Assembly (NCBI GenBank): GCA_033439685.1
Contig: JAUEDM010000007.1
Location: 2,718,501-2,782,500 of the forward strand
Reading direction: 5' to 3'
DNA: 64,000 nucleotides
Origin: Apodospora peruviana
Lineage: Eukaryota > Ascomycota > Sordariomycetes > Sordariales > Lasiosphaeriaceae
A model generated the notes under the pieces. It was not told the DNA's origin. It saw nothing but the letters and a program-made list of their open reading frames with translations, and did no database searches. Made by a program: the position numbers and the translations under genes. Below are positions 1 to 12,229 of this stretch, in pieces. The stretch's first letter is position 1. Every line of letters starts with the position of its first letter.

Positions 1-3000
1 GTCGATGCTTGCAGATGTCCAAGCCGCGATGACGCAATTTATCCTCGAATTCTGTGAAAACCCCGCGATAGCACAAAGGCGCCCAGCGCTGCCCCTCGCA
101 GATCGTCGCCCACCCGCTCGTTCGGCTAGACCGCCGATATGCCAACCTCGTTCATCGGACAGCGGAAACCAAACGGTACGGGGGCAATCGGATGTCGGAG
201 TTCCATGGGATGGATGGTTGACGGCCGATGGGAAGTCAGATATGTCGGCGCCACAATAAGCTTGGTGTGCACAGCAGGACACCGTGGCTGGCTGGGTCAG
301 CACTATCAAACACAAAGTTGCGCAGCCGACACCACATGACTGCGGTGTCTGGATCTGAAGCAGCATTAGCAGCCTGGTGTTGGTGTTGTTGTCGCACTGG
401 CTTCATGCTCATCCGTTCCGGGGCCCATCATCTTTCATGCTTTCGTGCCCTGCCTGGGCGACACAAAGGCACGAATGGTGGCACAGGGCCGGAGAGAAAC
501 CGGTGTGGTGGAAATGCGCGTAAACCGAAGTCCCTGGGGAGATATTGTCTGGTGCTACCACCCAGTGAGGTTCACCCAGATGAAAGCCGCGGATGTCCAG
601 GTACCACGCAGGCCAGACAGTCGGGCATGGTCCACTCAGGAACAAATGCTGCACCCGAATCGCAGCGAGCCAGGTACCCGAGATGCCCGAGCTGTGGTGA
701 GCTGCCCTGGCTGGCCGAGAGTCTGGAATCTCGAAACAAGGAAGAGGCGGCGCATCAGGCGACCTCGGGGGCCTCGAGTTGTTCCTTGTCGATAGATGTC
801 TTCCGGCCGCCAAAACCGCTTGCGGCCAGCATTTTGACGTGGACGATGGATGCGAATGCGATGTGATGGAGTTTCTGTCCTGGCCCGGGGCTCTGACTCA
901 GACCAGGTGCCCCGCCCGATTGTGCAATCATTGCAGCGCTGGGACGTCGTATGACAGTTTTAGAGTTCGTACAGATGGAAACTGCAAAGTGCCTTGTGTT
1001 GTTTCCAGGTTCCTGCCTCCCGAATTCCACGGTGAGTCTTTTCTGATGGATGCCAGGAGAAAAGGCTGGGCAAGGATGTTGCTGTCAAAATGGCAGGTCC
1101 GGTAAAATCCACACGGCCACCAGCCCGGCAACCACGGAAACCCCACGGCTCAGAGACACCGAGCCGATATTGAAGCACATCCATCGCTTGTGCCTTCCAT
1201 TTCCATCGCGCATTCTATTGCCTTCTGACGAGACTTTCTTCATCCTGCACCTGCATCAGCGATGGAAGGCGGGCGCAAAAAGGCGGCCATGTGGGATGCG
1301 CCGATGGCTGGGGGCCAGGGCGGCGCCCTATATATGCTTATAATAGACGGGTGGCCCCTGTAATTGTTTGCAAAGACTGGTCCTTGTTAATGGCGTACCC
1401 CGCCAGGATTACGCAGATGCCCAGCCCCTCCATCGCAAGAGTGCCCCGCGATGCGATGCGATGGAGCAGGAGGAATCCACAGAAATCGAGTCAAAGCTTG
1501 GTTTCCGGTTTTCGATGCAAACGGCGGGATGGACGGACGACTGACAGGGCAAAGAACGGCCCGGACATCAAGGCCTGGAAGCCTGGCTATTCGCATTGCA
1601 TCGCATTGCATCGCCATGCCAGGCACTTGCAAACGTTTACACATGGGTTACGGGTTACGTTGTTTTATATTTCATGATTTAACATGTCCTGCTTCATCGA
1701 AGTTCCGGCCCTTTGGCGGCGAGACCCCGCCCCCACCATGTACCGTAGGTAACTGTAGAATTTGATGGTTCCAGGGCAGGGTGTCATTTGTCCTTGCCTT
1801 CTGTAGCATTCAGCAGGCGCTGAGTTTATTTGTCCGCGTCCCTGACCACCGCAAGTTCAATTCATACCCGCCCGGGCCGCTTTCACTCCTCCACCTCAGC
1901 TTTTCTCAATCCATCACCACAGCCTGGCATCTCTGCCCACGGCCCCTGCCACACCCTGTGCCGCTTGGCCCCTCTCGTACTCGAGCTTTTGCCCTTTTCT
2001 CTTTATTATAGCTTTTGGCCACACTAGAAGCTGCCTGGTGGTCATCCCATGGAATCCCCTTGCGGTCGATCGTTGTCCTATCACAAGCGCAACCTCCCAC
2101 CCAAGCCAAGGGTGTGGCAGGTCCTGGAAAAGACAACGGCGACCTAACCCACAGCGGTAAGAGCCGGACTAGACAGAGACAGTGGAGCACCATCGAGACG
2201 CTACACGGCGGGGACATCTAAAATCGATCACTAAAACCTTGGAACTTCGACTCCCCTCCGGATTTCAGGTCACTTCAACAACGCCAACACCGGCGCCGTC
2301 ATCCATCACTCTCGATCGACCGTTTCCAGAGCTCAACGCCGTCTCTGAGCTACCGGCCTCCACAAACCTTCTCTCTACCGCCAGTCGTAGGCAATCGCAG
2401 CTACCCGGCCACCTCTCCAAACATTTCGTTTCGACCCAGGCCGTTATAATCGCCATCTTAACATTATCGCCTGGCGATATACCCAAGGGGCGCTGACAGA
2501 CTGTGGCTGTTCCTGTCCTTGGATCTTTGGTACCTACCTTACTCTTGCCTATGACTACAGCCTGATTCTCCCATCCGAGATCCGCTGTGCATTTTTCCGA
2601 TAGGGAAAGCCTTTGCATTGGCCGCCCTCAGCCAGGCCATCCTCGAGGAGGCCGTTTGTTCACGGTGGTTGGTCCCTCCGATCCACTGGTTCGTCAGCAA
2701 GGGCGAACAAAGGACAAGCCAACGAGCCAACAGAAAGCCTTGATGCCGACCGAGATCTAGTTCCCAGACAGTGCTGCAGCAGTCCAGAGTTAGCGGGGAA
2801 CTGGTCGAGCGGCGCATCCAACAAGACGGGATCAAGACGCACCGCACCTCAGCCCTCACGTTGTCGCCAGCCAGCCAGCGGCCAGCGAGCAGCAAATCAC
2901 CGACTTACCGACCCTCAACTCCAGCGTCAAGCGTCGACACCCGCTTCCCGGCATCCACTCGGGCAATACAACATCGCCACTCTCCCCTGCCTCCTGCACA

Positions 3001-3655
3001 GAGAGTCTGCCGCGTCACAAGTTTAATCGCAATTTTTTCTCTTCTCTGCTTGGGACCTACTTGCGTCAGGCCCATTTCATTGCTCAACATCACGCCTTCC
3101 AGCCGTCGGTTGCAGCCGTCGCAGCCGTGCTCCGGGACTGTTTGCTTGCTTGCCAGACAGCGACTCCCGGTCCCTCGCGTCAGTCCAGGTTGTTCGTGGC
3201 TGTCCTGCCCGTGCCTGTTTGTGCCGCCCTCAGGTCCCCACCCAGGTCCCGGGAAGACCTGGAAGCGGGCGACTCGACGAGCATCGCCAACAAGACAAAG
3301 CGCAAACCCCAGGTGTCCTGAACTGCCCTTGCAGTCATCGCAAAGCTTACCTCTCCGCCCCGTTCCTTTTATTGTTCTGCTTCCAGTCTCGAATGAATAA
3401 TACCGACGCCCCGATATTCTCTCCCCCCTCTTGCTTCCCGTCTTCCGTTCCGACCTCTCTCTTTTCCACCTAGTCCCAATCATTCTCAAACAGTGCTCCC
3501 GCCGCCGCTCCCCGCACTTTACCCCTGCCGTGGGACTTTCTCGTCTCAGCCTCACCAGGCTGGGCTGTCTACATATCTACCCTTGGCCCCCCTCCTGCAT
3601 CCTCCGTCCCGTTGATCTCTTTCATCCCACCCTCTCACCACCATAAGCCCTCACC
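1..3655. other. Long gene-free region upstream of the C2H2 factor
   Basis: No open frame here has convincing fungal codon use or a recognisable domain. The last 400 bases are strongly pyrimidine-rich on the plus strand (about 3360-3480 and 3580-3640), as is usual just before or within the 5' leader of filamentous-fungal genes. A short run of GCATTGCATC-type repeats lies near 1585-1615. I read the stretch as promoter plus long 5' leader of the transcription factor that starts at 3656. A short unrecognised gene cannot be excluded. Confidence 0.4.
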
Positions 3656-5801
3656 ATGGCTTCCACATTTCGCCCTGTCAACACTCCGTTGGCATCGGGT
3701 GAGACGAACCAAGAAGAGACGATAACGTCACCGATGACGCCAAGGCCCAGTACTGCCCCCAGTCAACCACCAAGAGCAATGGACGATGCAACGACGCCCA
3801 CGCGGGCGAACTTTGGCACAAGCGCATTGGCATCGCAGAAGCCGTTACCAACGTCGCCGTTTCCTGAGTCCGTGCAGGTGCCCGAACCGAACGAGAACAA
3901 TATCCCGTCGAGAGAGAACTCGCAGCGGTCGAGGAAGTCCAAGGATTCGGATGACATGGACATGGACGATTCGGACGGTGAAGCAGGCGAGGATGGTGGA
4001 TCAGATGAGGAGAGTGTCAACGCAGATGGGACCAAATCGAAAAAGAAGAAGTCGCAGAGGTTTTACTGCACAGAATACCCACCATGCAACCTGAGCTTCA
4101 CAAGAAGCGAGCACTTGGCCCGGCATATCAGGTAACACCACCGTCATCAACCGGTTACAGATCACCACCCACTAACACCCTCGGCGTGACAGGAAACACA
4201 CCGGCGAACGACCATTCCAATGTCATTGTTCACGGCGCTTTTCCCGACTCGACAACTTAAGGCAGCATGCTCAAACGGTCCACGTCAACGAAGACATTCC
4301 GATGGACTCGCTAGCGGCAACAGGGACGAGGTTTCAACGACAGATAAGGACGGACAGAGTCCGCCAAGCTGGCGGCAGGGCAAGAGCGTCGACGGCAGGT
4401 AGTGTTGGACCGACCGGACGGGGCCACGCCAAGTCGCTCTCCACATCGAGCGTTGTCAGCGTGAGCTCGATCGGCTCAGCCTACAGTGCCAACGAAGCCC
4501 GTCGGCGCCCACCTCCGCTAGTGATGGCGGACCCCCGAGCTAGACTATCACTCGAGACGTACCGTGGCATCGATCCATCGGCGCCGTACTACCGGCCGCC
4601 GTCGCCGAGCGACTTTAGCACGCCTACTTCGGCGACGTTTTCCACAGGCCAAAATAGCCCTCGATGGGGATCAGGGGTTGCGTCACCAAGTTCATCCCAC
4701 TCGCGCTCTCACAGCATGTATGCTGGCTCAAGGACACCTGGACGTCGCCTTAGCGTTCCATCCGGCGGCAATCCTTTCCAGTCACCCCACGGCGCCAGTG
4801 TCCGGGGGCCTCTGTTCGGTCCGTCCGGGCTCAACTCTTCCAACAATGGGGCGTTCTCACCAGCTCAAAGTTCCATGTTATCGCCTACCTCCTCAGCCAC
4901 ATCGGGATGGTCAAGACGAGACTCAATGTCGAGCGCGGCAGACGAGGCATGGCGGCGGCGTACCTGGCACCCCGACACTCGCGACTACAATGGAGCCAGC
5001 CGACTAAACCAGGTCATTACTCCTTCTCAGTTCCCTCCCGACAGGGTTTCTCTCCCCATGGCGAACCAGAGCGCGCAACCACAACAGACCTTGCGTCTTC
5101 CGGGCATTGAATCATTTGACCCACTTCCGCACAGGCCGATGACTCCCCCGAGACGTAATCCTTCGCCAATGATGATCGATTCGGAGGGGCACCATCCACC
5201 AGGTCTCGTCCAGGGTGGGGAGGTGCCTGACGAACGAAGAGGGGTTGCTGCTCACTGGGACATGGGTTTACATCGCGGGTTGACCAGGTTGGACATTAAC
5301 ACGCCGCCCAAGGATAGTGCCGGAGCATGGGCAAACGAAGTCAATCAAGCGGTCCTTGCCCAAGCTGATCAGGCTCGGGCAGCCCCAATGCAGCCCACCG
5401 TGCGGTTTGAGCAAGATGTCAAGCCTGCCCAGCCACCAACGTCAATGCCACAGCCGAATAGCGCACAGATGCCCAGTCGGCACCAGTACACCATGTCTGC
5501 TCCGTCGATAAGTACACCGCGAGAGTCGAGGAGGCATGGATGGTACCACGGCCCAGTTACTGTCCACCCGGCGGGCGAGACGATCCACGAAGGCCGTCCT
5601 CCGCACGTCGACCGCATCGTCCATCCGAACGTCAGCAACTTCCAGGGGTTCCCGACTCGCGAGCACCCACCGGTCTCCCACCAACAGCCCGGGCCCGGCA
5701 TGGAACGGATCCTGGAGCGTCCTCATCCTTCGGGTAACGCCCGTCTGGATGCGCTGGTGGCCGTCGCAACGGGCGAAGGTTCCACGGCGACGGCTTACTA
5801 A
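3656..5801 (+). CDS. C2H2 zinc-finger transcription factor (Usv1/Rgm1-like finger pair)
   Basis: Two exons, 3656-4131 and 4193-5801, encode 694 aa. The 61-bp intron starts GTAACA, has an ACTAAC branch site and ends ACAG; its removal joins the two finger halves in frame. Finger 1 is C138-x5-C144-x12-H157-x3-H161 and finger 2 is C169-x-C171-x12-H184-x4-H189, linked by the classic HTGERPF linker. An acidic D/E-rich stretch followed by a lysine cluster (about residues 100-133) precedes them, plausibly a nuclear localisation signal. The rest of the C-terminus is long, Ser/Pro-rich and probably disordered. Finger pairs of this kind occur in yeast Usv1, Rgm1 and Candida Bcr1, regulators of stress, carbon and surface genes; a nuclear DNA-binding role is therefore expected. 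The specific target genes are unknown. The exact ortholog is not certain, so no symbol is given. Confidence 0.92.
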
Positions 5802-7585
5802 GCGACCTTTCTACGACTCAACGACTACAACAGCAGTTTCCTTCTTGATTCTATCTTTTTCGCTTTTGTCTTGGCTTACCTTTGTTATCTGGCGAGGTGT
5901 TTGGGTCGGTCCGCGCGGATTACAACTTGGCTTTTACTGCGGGCCCGGTTAGCATTATTGGCATTTTCTTTTACGAATGATACCAGTCATCTGACCACCA
6001 ATCGACACTCGCTGCATTATCACGGCTTTTCCTTTCCAAATACGATCATCACATCACTCGCTTTATCAGCCACACGGCCAACTTCAAGCAACATAGAAGG
6101 CTCCTTTCTGGTTTATTATTTGGGTATCGGTTATGCCACGTTATGACATGTTTCTTTTGACTCTTGGGAGACGAATGATCGGGAAGGGAACTTGGTCTTC
6201 CTTTTGTTTGGGAATGGGGTATAAATGACAACAGTAAATGGAATGTGATACCCGCCCACGCAACGGCAGCACTCGGGACGGGTTTTTGGATTACTGAATG
6301 AGATGGATGATGGATGGATGGCTTGCATTTATGTTTCTTTTGGTTACGGGTGGGACGGAAAGGGAGAAGGGAAGGGAAGGGGACTGAAACAAGATACCTG
6401 CACGACGAAACTTTGATGAATCTAATGAGCAACGAAAAGAAGCTAGGAAAGGGGGAAGCTGGACCGCCGCACACCAATCATCGTACCAATACCTACATAC
6501 ATATCCCACTCAACGAATGCTGATTTACTCCTGACAAAACAAGCTTAAATCACAACTACACTACGGCTGGTGTCCCCGTCTCTTGTTTCAGCTTGTGTTC
6601 GTTATATTTGTCCAATGTCCGCTCTCTCCAACACTGCTTAACTAAATCGCTTTAACTTGGCTTGGCTCTTGTGTCTTCAAATCCCGATACCTCTCTTCTC
6701 TGTCCACTCTCTCGTCATAAATGTCTGGTGCCAGTCGAGTTTATCTGTGTGGCTTTGTATGGTATACAATCGCTTTTCCGCTCCGGCCTCGTCTGGCTGT
6801 GGGGGTTGGGTTTGGCATGTGTTTTTGACGTATCTGTTTGGCTTTGTAACGGTCAACGGGGAGTTCTAGTTTTGCATTGGTTTGGTTGACGGTTCCTCCC
6901 GCGCGGTTGAAGCTGTTGTGGAGGTCGAGGATGCGCCGTTCCATGGAAGACGGGCGGTTGTATGGCGTCTGGGCTTAACTAGTAGTTTACAGACGAAACT
7001 TAAAACCTTCTCATTTTGATGGGCACTGCGGTTCGTTGCATCCGTGTGTCGTGCTTCTGCATTCCATGCACGTGAAACCATTACCTGAGGTGTTCCGCCA
7101 TCTCTTCCATGGCTGGTATAAGATAGGTAGGTCCGAGGTCAAACATATGGACACAGCGGGGGACATCGTTAGTTGGGGTTATGTGTATTTAAATTTGTTT
7201 GCTTTATATACCATGTCGAGATATATAACAATACCACCCCTTCCCGAGCTCAATGGCAGGGTATCCAGCCTTCTTTCTCCTCTGACTGGAAATATTTCTC
7301 CATGGATCATCCACCAGCCTCGTGGTTGCAAGCAAGAGACTGCCACCCACCATCATAATTACGAACGCCGTCCCGCAAAAGAGAGCAGATATCCTTCCCA
7401 TTCTTCGACCGCTTGATTCTAGCCAAAATCCTTGCAGCAACAAACAACAAACGCCGGCAATACAAAAGGAGGGAAAATGACGCAGATAGCCATGTAAAAG
7501 GAGTGGAGGGGTATATCGCAGGCGACATGCAAACACTTGGTCTCACCCGCTTGCCACAACTTCAAAGCAATTACTAACGATGACC
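5802..7585. other. Intergenic region between convergent genes
   Basis: The two flanking genes converge here, so this stretch should hold both 3' untranslated regions and terminators. It is T-rich on the plus strand with short GATG repeats near 6300-6325. Open frames are short and have no domain or codon signal. Nothing else is supported. Confidence 0.5.
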
Positions 7586-9354
7586 TCATACATCCAACAT
7601 ACTCCGTATCTGCTGCGGCGGCTGGTTGGTACTATTCGTCGTATCCGCGCTCACACTCCTGTCCATCGCCGGCGGCTGCATATGCCCATCCGATTGTCTC
7701 CCCCTATAAGGCGGCGGGCCATCCATCGTAAGCTCAGCATGTCTGCTCGTAGCCGCAGCCGCACTACCCTCATTAGCACCAGGAAACAGTAAACCCGCGA
7801 CAGCCGCCGTGGTGCGCTCCATCCTCCTTGTATCCGACTTGCCGCCGTACTGGCTGGCCCTCTGGCGTGCTTCCGCAAAGTTGCCCGGTGTGACAGGCCC
7901 CAAAAGATCAGCAGCCTGGTGCGGGTCCATTCTCGGAGGAGGGATCGAGTCCATCTCCACGTCTTCATTTTGCGTCGGTTGGAGATTCTGTTCGACTCTG
8001 GCATCGATTGCTGCATCGAGATTCCGGGCCGTGGGCTTCCCCCCCCCTAGCTCGCGAACGTTCCGCGCAATACGATCCCGGACACCTTCGCCTGGCCGAT
8101 AATCGTCGTTTAGCCGACGCCACCACGCCGGTTTGCGGACTATACCCATCTCGTCGTTGAGTTGCTCGCCGCGCACGTGGCGCTGGCGCTGGAGCTCGAG
8201 GTCTTCGTTGGGGTTGAGGTAGCCGCCCAACGCTTGGATGTAGACGATGAGAAGTGAGGGGGCGTACCCGCCTGCATAAATCGCGGCGTTCATGCCTTTC
8301 ACATTGAGAGGACTGTATTCGAATTTCCATGCCACCAGTGCTTGGAATGCGGGGATTACTAGTGACAGAGGGATAAGGACGAGGAAGCGGACTGGCGTGT
8401 AGCGAATGATGCCCATTGCGCGGTTTAGGAGGCCGCGGTTGCGCTCGCGGTAGTGCTTGATCGAGTGTCGTAAGGAGAAGCATGTGATCAGCCAGACTAT
8501 AAAGAGGCAGAAGGCCGCGACTTTGAAGCGGCCGTCCGTCGCGGCTGGGATGGCTTCGTCGATCGTTTGTTGCGGGAAGCGCTGGAGCCAGATGCGGCCC
8601 CAGTTTCGAGGGATGATGAGGAAGAAATTCTGGAAGGACGTGTTAGCGGTGTTCATGGTGAAAGGGGGAAGCAACATACCATCCACATCCAAAAATAGGC
8701 CACCAACGGCAGCCAAAACTCAACCTTTGACCTTCTGTCATCGATCTTGAGCACGAACGGGTTAGGATCGATAAACTGCCTCTCCATCCAGCTGCCCCAG
8801 TGCCTGACAGCTTCCCATATTATCGCCATAGTTCCAATCTGCATCAAGAACCAAAAGAAACTTGTGAGCACTATAGGAAGCTCGGGGAGGTAGTAACGGT
8901 CGACGTCGATGTTGGTCAGCAAGCTGATCAGCGCGGTGGCGCACGTGAAGCACGCCCAGTACCACTGCCATCTTCTCCCGATGGGGAAGAAACGCCTTTC
9001 AACAGGCAGATGTTTTTTGCCGTGTTTGGTTAAGGCGAGGAGCGTGAAGAGGAGGCCGAAAGCGAAGGCGACCGCGAAGCCGAGACCGATGCCGGCGCGC
9101 GCGCCGATCGGGTTGACCGGGTGCCAACACCATGTCACGTTGACAAAGGTGCCATTGTCGAGGACGAGGGCCGGCTGGTAGGGCGGGAAGGTGAGGAGAC
9201 ACCAGCTGCCGTTTGAGAGGGTGCCGTTGGAGTAGAGCGTGTAGTTCCAGTGCTCGAGTCTGGTGAGGTTGAGGTGGACTCCGCCGATGAGGGTGTCGGT
9301 GCTGTTGTCGCCGCCCGGGAAGGCGAGGATATCGCGGACGTCGAAGAGCGGCAT
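7586..9354 (-). CDS. DUF2434-family multi-pass membrane protein
   Basis: Two exons on the minus strand, 9354-8680 and 8629-7586, encode 572 aa. The 50-bp intron begins GTATGT, has a CTAAC branch point and ends CCAG, phase 0. The N-terminal 80 residues carry seven N-glycosylation sequons (N17, N29, N37, N43, N48, N67, N72), which implies a lumenal or extracellular N-terminus. About seven hydrophobic segments follow (roughly 86-108, 130-147, 158-180, 212-230, 260-280, 305-327, 340-360). A polar cytoplasmic tail of about 200 residues ends in proline- and glutamine-rich sequence. The order of an N-glycosylated ectodomain, seven membrane spans and a long tail fits the fungal DUF2434 family as I know it; its function is unknown. 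A receptor- or sensor-like role is only an inference from topology. It shares a divergent 830-bp promoter with COG5. Confidence 0.85.
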
Positions 9355-10185
9355 CGTGTGTTTACCGTGCTCGGTTCGGACGACGTGTGTGTGGAGTGGA
9401 GATCATAGGAGAGGTAGACGTCGAGGTGGGTCGAGGTAATCTTAGGTCGTCGGATGGAAGAAACGCGAGTTGCGAATTGGGAGGCCGAGCGGATTTCAGG
9501 ACATGACTCCCGATCTCGTCGTCGAATCTAATCGATCTCGATCCGGAAGACAACTTGGCGACAACTTGGCTCTGGACTTGACGATGGAGCCGGCTGTTGC
9601 AATCGATTTCAGGTTCAGTTCAAGTTTCGTGGTGTCCACAAGCCGCATTCAACTGCGCATTGGCGAAGTGCTCTCGGGTTCATCGGTAGAGGCTGCAAGG
9701 CGCTGACTGGATTGGATGTTTCGGTGTTTAATCACTCAGAAAAGTGGGACCAAACATCCGACTGAATCTACCACGGAAGCTTTCAGTGGCCAAGGCCTTG
9801 AATCGCCGGATTTACGCAGGCGGTGGGAATCGCTAATTCCTGCAGATAACATTCCAGGCTTCAAAGCTATTTGGTAAAGAAGATTAATCCGTAGTCTCAC
9901 ATTTTTTTTTCTCGTTGGCGAGGTGAACCGGTACTTCCGAAGACAGCAGGAACATGTCTTGCCGATGACCTCATTGAGTGCGCCGCCAATTCCCCACTGC
10001 GGCGGCCCGCCCACGCCAAACAAAGTAAACAAACACTATACTTTGCAAGGTTCCGACGCCTCTCAGGGAAGGCTTGGCACGCATCCCGCAGACCCCGACG
10101 ACAGCTGTCCCCACTGCCGGGAACGACAGTTTGCGCCCATCGCCAATGCCAATCGGGCATGCCTTGCCACAAATAATCCGCTGCA
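9355..10185. promoter_or_regulatory. Shared divergent promoter of the DUF2434 gene and COG5
   Basis: This 831-bp gap separates two head-to-head genes, so both promoters must lie here. A poly(T) tract (9901-9910) sits about 280 bp before the COG5 start; such tracts often exclude nucleosomes in fungal promoters. No clear TATA box is seen next to either start. Confidence 0.5.
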
Positions 10186-11562
10186 ATGACCCCCGCCGGC
10201 TATGATAACGATGACCCGTCATATATCGACTACGAGGCCTTCCTAGATCCCAACTTCCGCCCCTCGACATTCGCAAACACACTCGTGCTCGCAACCAACA
10301 ACCCCAACGATGCGCCTCTCGACCTCTCGACTCCGCTATCGCGCGTCCTCTTCGACATCCAGGAGATCGACTCTCACATCGACCAGCTGACCACCCGGTC
10401 TGCGGTCCCTCTGCTCACACACACAAAAGAACAGACCGAGGCCAGCGGCCGCATCGTCGGCGAGATCGACGTCCAGATCAAGGCACTAAATGACAGCTAC
10501 AAGCAGCTCGAGAAGGAGGTCATTCAGAAACATGCCGAAGCGGAAGAGGTGCGCCAGGTTGCCTCGCGTCTGTGGGAGACGCTGAAGCTCGGTCGTGCAG
10601 TTGGTAGATGTCTGCAATTGGGACGACAGCTCGAGGTACAGCATGCCGAGCTTCTGCCCAGCAGCACAACTTCATCCTCCCGGGGCAAGGAAGACCACCG
10701 CGCTCTGGTGCGGTGCACACACACGCTCCTTTCCCTACGGGAACTCTTCTCGTCAGCCAGCACCCCCGGCTCAGAAGGGTTCGGCATCGAACGCGTAAGC
10801 AACGTACGCACTCTCCGCGACGCCGTCGTCAACCCCATCGAGCGCTCCGTCCGCGAAACCGCCGAACGCATAGTCCGCGAGTTCTCCATGGGCTCTGCGT
10901 CAAGTTCCGCAACATTTGCCCAGTCAGAGGAAATCAAAGCCCGGACGGTTTCAGCGCTCACCACGCTGTATCTACTGTCACCAACTAGCTTGGCGAAAGG
11001 CGAGAAATGGGCCCCTACGCTGATGCTCCAGGCCCTCGAGGTGTACATCCGGTCCGCCCTGCAGAGCAGCATCGCCTCTTTGGGTCGAGCCATCGCTGCG
11101 TTACCTGGTTTCGAACGGACCCTCGCGGAAGTTAGTGCCAGGTGTCAGAATCTGGTTGCGCTTGAGGCGGTGTTGGAGGGGACAAAGCCTCCTGCTCATC
11201 CACTGCAGGTGTCCTCATCGGTAGTGGCGACGAATATGCTGCAGCCGCTGCTGGCATACCTTGAGACCGGGTCGCTGGCGAGCTATTTCTGGCGTACTAT
11301 GGCTGGTAGTCTTGCCTCTCGCGTGCAGGATATTGTGGCCAAAGGCGGGGTGTCGGCTCGCACGCTCAGGACGAACAGGCAGACTGTTGGTGACTTGATT
11401 AGGGAGGCTGTTATCAAGGGCAGTCAGTTGCCGACCGCTGTTGCTTCTTCTGGGCAGAAGGGGAAGGGGAAGAAGGATGGCGATGCGGATTCCGCGGGAC
11501 AAAAGTGGGAGAGGGAGGTTGCTGTTATGGTTGGTAGTGTGGTTGGGAATCTTGGGAGGTGA
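10186..11562 (+). CDS. COG5: Conserved oligomeric Golgi complex subunit 5 (COG5)
   Basis: Intronless, 458 aa. The N-terminus has the conserved COG5 pattern: YIDYEAFLD near residue 12, FANTLVLATNN near 28, then LSTPLSRVLFDIQEID before heptad-rich helices. COG5 belongs to lobe B of the eight-subunit COG tethering complex, which captures intra-Golgi retrograde vesicles and keeps glycosyltransferases in place. The protein has the length typical of short fungal COG5 proteins, shorter than the animal form. A predicted coiled coil spans about residues 60-150, and a low-complexity basic Gly/Lys stretch comes shortly before the C-terminus. The first ATG is used because the conserved N-terminal block follows it directly. 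Its divergent neighbour is the DUF2434 gene; no functional link is implied. Confidence 0.93.
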   Translation: MTPAGYDNDDPSYIDYEAFLDPNFRPSTFANTLVLATNNPNDAPLDLSTPLSRVLFDIQEIDSHIDQLTTRSAVPLLTHTKEQTEASGRIVGEIDVQIKALNDSYKQLEKEVIQKHAEAEEVRQVASRLWETLKLGRAVGRCLQLGRQLEVQHAELLPSSTTSSSRGKEDHRALVRCTHTLLSLRELFSSASTPGSEGFGIERVSNVRTLRDAVVNPIERSVRETAERIVREFSMGSASSSATFAQSEEIKARTVSALTTLYLLSPTSLAKGEKWAPTLMLQALEVYIRSALQSSIASLGRAIAALPGFERTLAEVSARCQNLVALEAVLEGTKPPAHPLQVSSSVVATNMLQPLLAYLETGSLASYFWRTMAGSLASRVQDIVAKGGVSARTLRTNRQTVGDLIREAVIKGSQLPTAVASSGQKGKGKKDGDADSAGQKWEREVAVMVGSVVGNLGR

Positions 11563-12229
11563 TATCATCTGGTTGGAAGTATGATGGAACACCTGCTAGA
11601 CAATAAAGTTTTGGATGTCATTGATATTATAAGATAATCACTTCTCTCCCGACCTAACCCTAACAGTTGAGCACCTGTTTTTGCTGAATATCTGTTAAGG
11701 AACAGACTGTCCAGACAAGGGTTCAAAGACATTGCCCATAGAATGCTAGAAGGGCACTGGGATAAAGTGAGCTCACAATGTACGCACGCGTTCACGTTAC
11801 CACGACCTTCCCTGGGTATCAAGATCAGCTGTCGTTGACCGTTGCGGGATGAAGGCATCAAGGCCATCCACAGAGCCCTTGCTCATAGGGGCCTTTGGGG
11901 GTCTCCGAGTTTTTCGAAGCTGGGAACAACCATCTGGTTCCTCGACGCCAACGTTGTCGATAGCATTCCCCGATTCCTCATCCAGGAGCAGCCGAACACC
12001 GTCACTTAGCGAGATGTCCAGCTCGATGACCTCACCACTACCCGACGAAGACACGGTCCATACAATGTTTCATGGGCAATGCCCATATAATATGTCCTTA
12101 AAGAGCACGGATCAATAGCTAATGCGAGCTTCGATTCAAATTTAAAAGTGAGGCTAATCCAACCCAAATCATTCTCCTCTCACCGCTCAACGTCAAATAC
12201 CACCACCAACTCTACCACGTTACACCCCA
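11563..12229. other. Intergenic, start of the decayed region
   Basis: After the COG5 terminator region this stretch becomes richer in A and T. A minus-strand frame at 11797-12054 has plausible coding composition but no recognisable domain, no clear partner exon and no promoter signal. I leave it unassigned. Confidence 0.3.

Noticed and set aside
6300..6330. GATGGATGGATGG run as a regulatory repeat
   Set aside because: Short low-complexity sequence between convergent genes with no supporting context.
10524..11093. A 189-aa minus-strand open frame inside COG5
   Set aside because: It is antisense to the confidently identified COG5 coding sequence.
11797..12054. An 85-aa minus-strand open frame
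   Set aside because: Coding-like composition but no domain, start context or adjoining exon; noted only in the regional entry.
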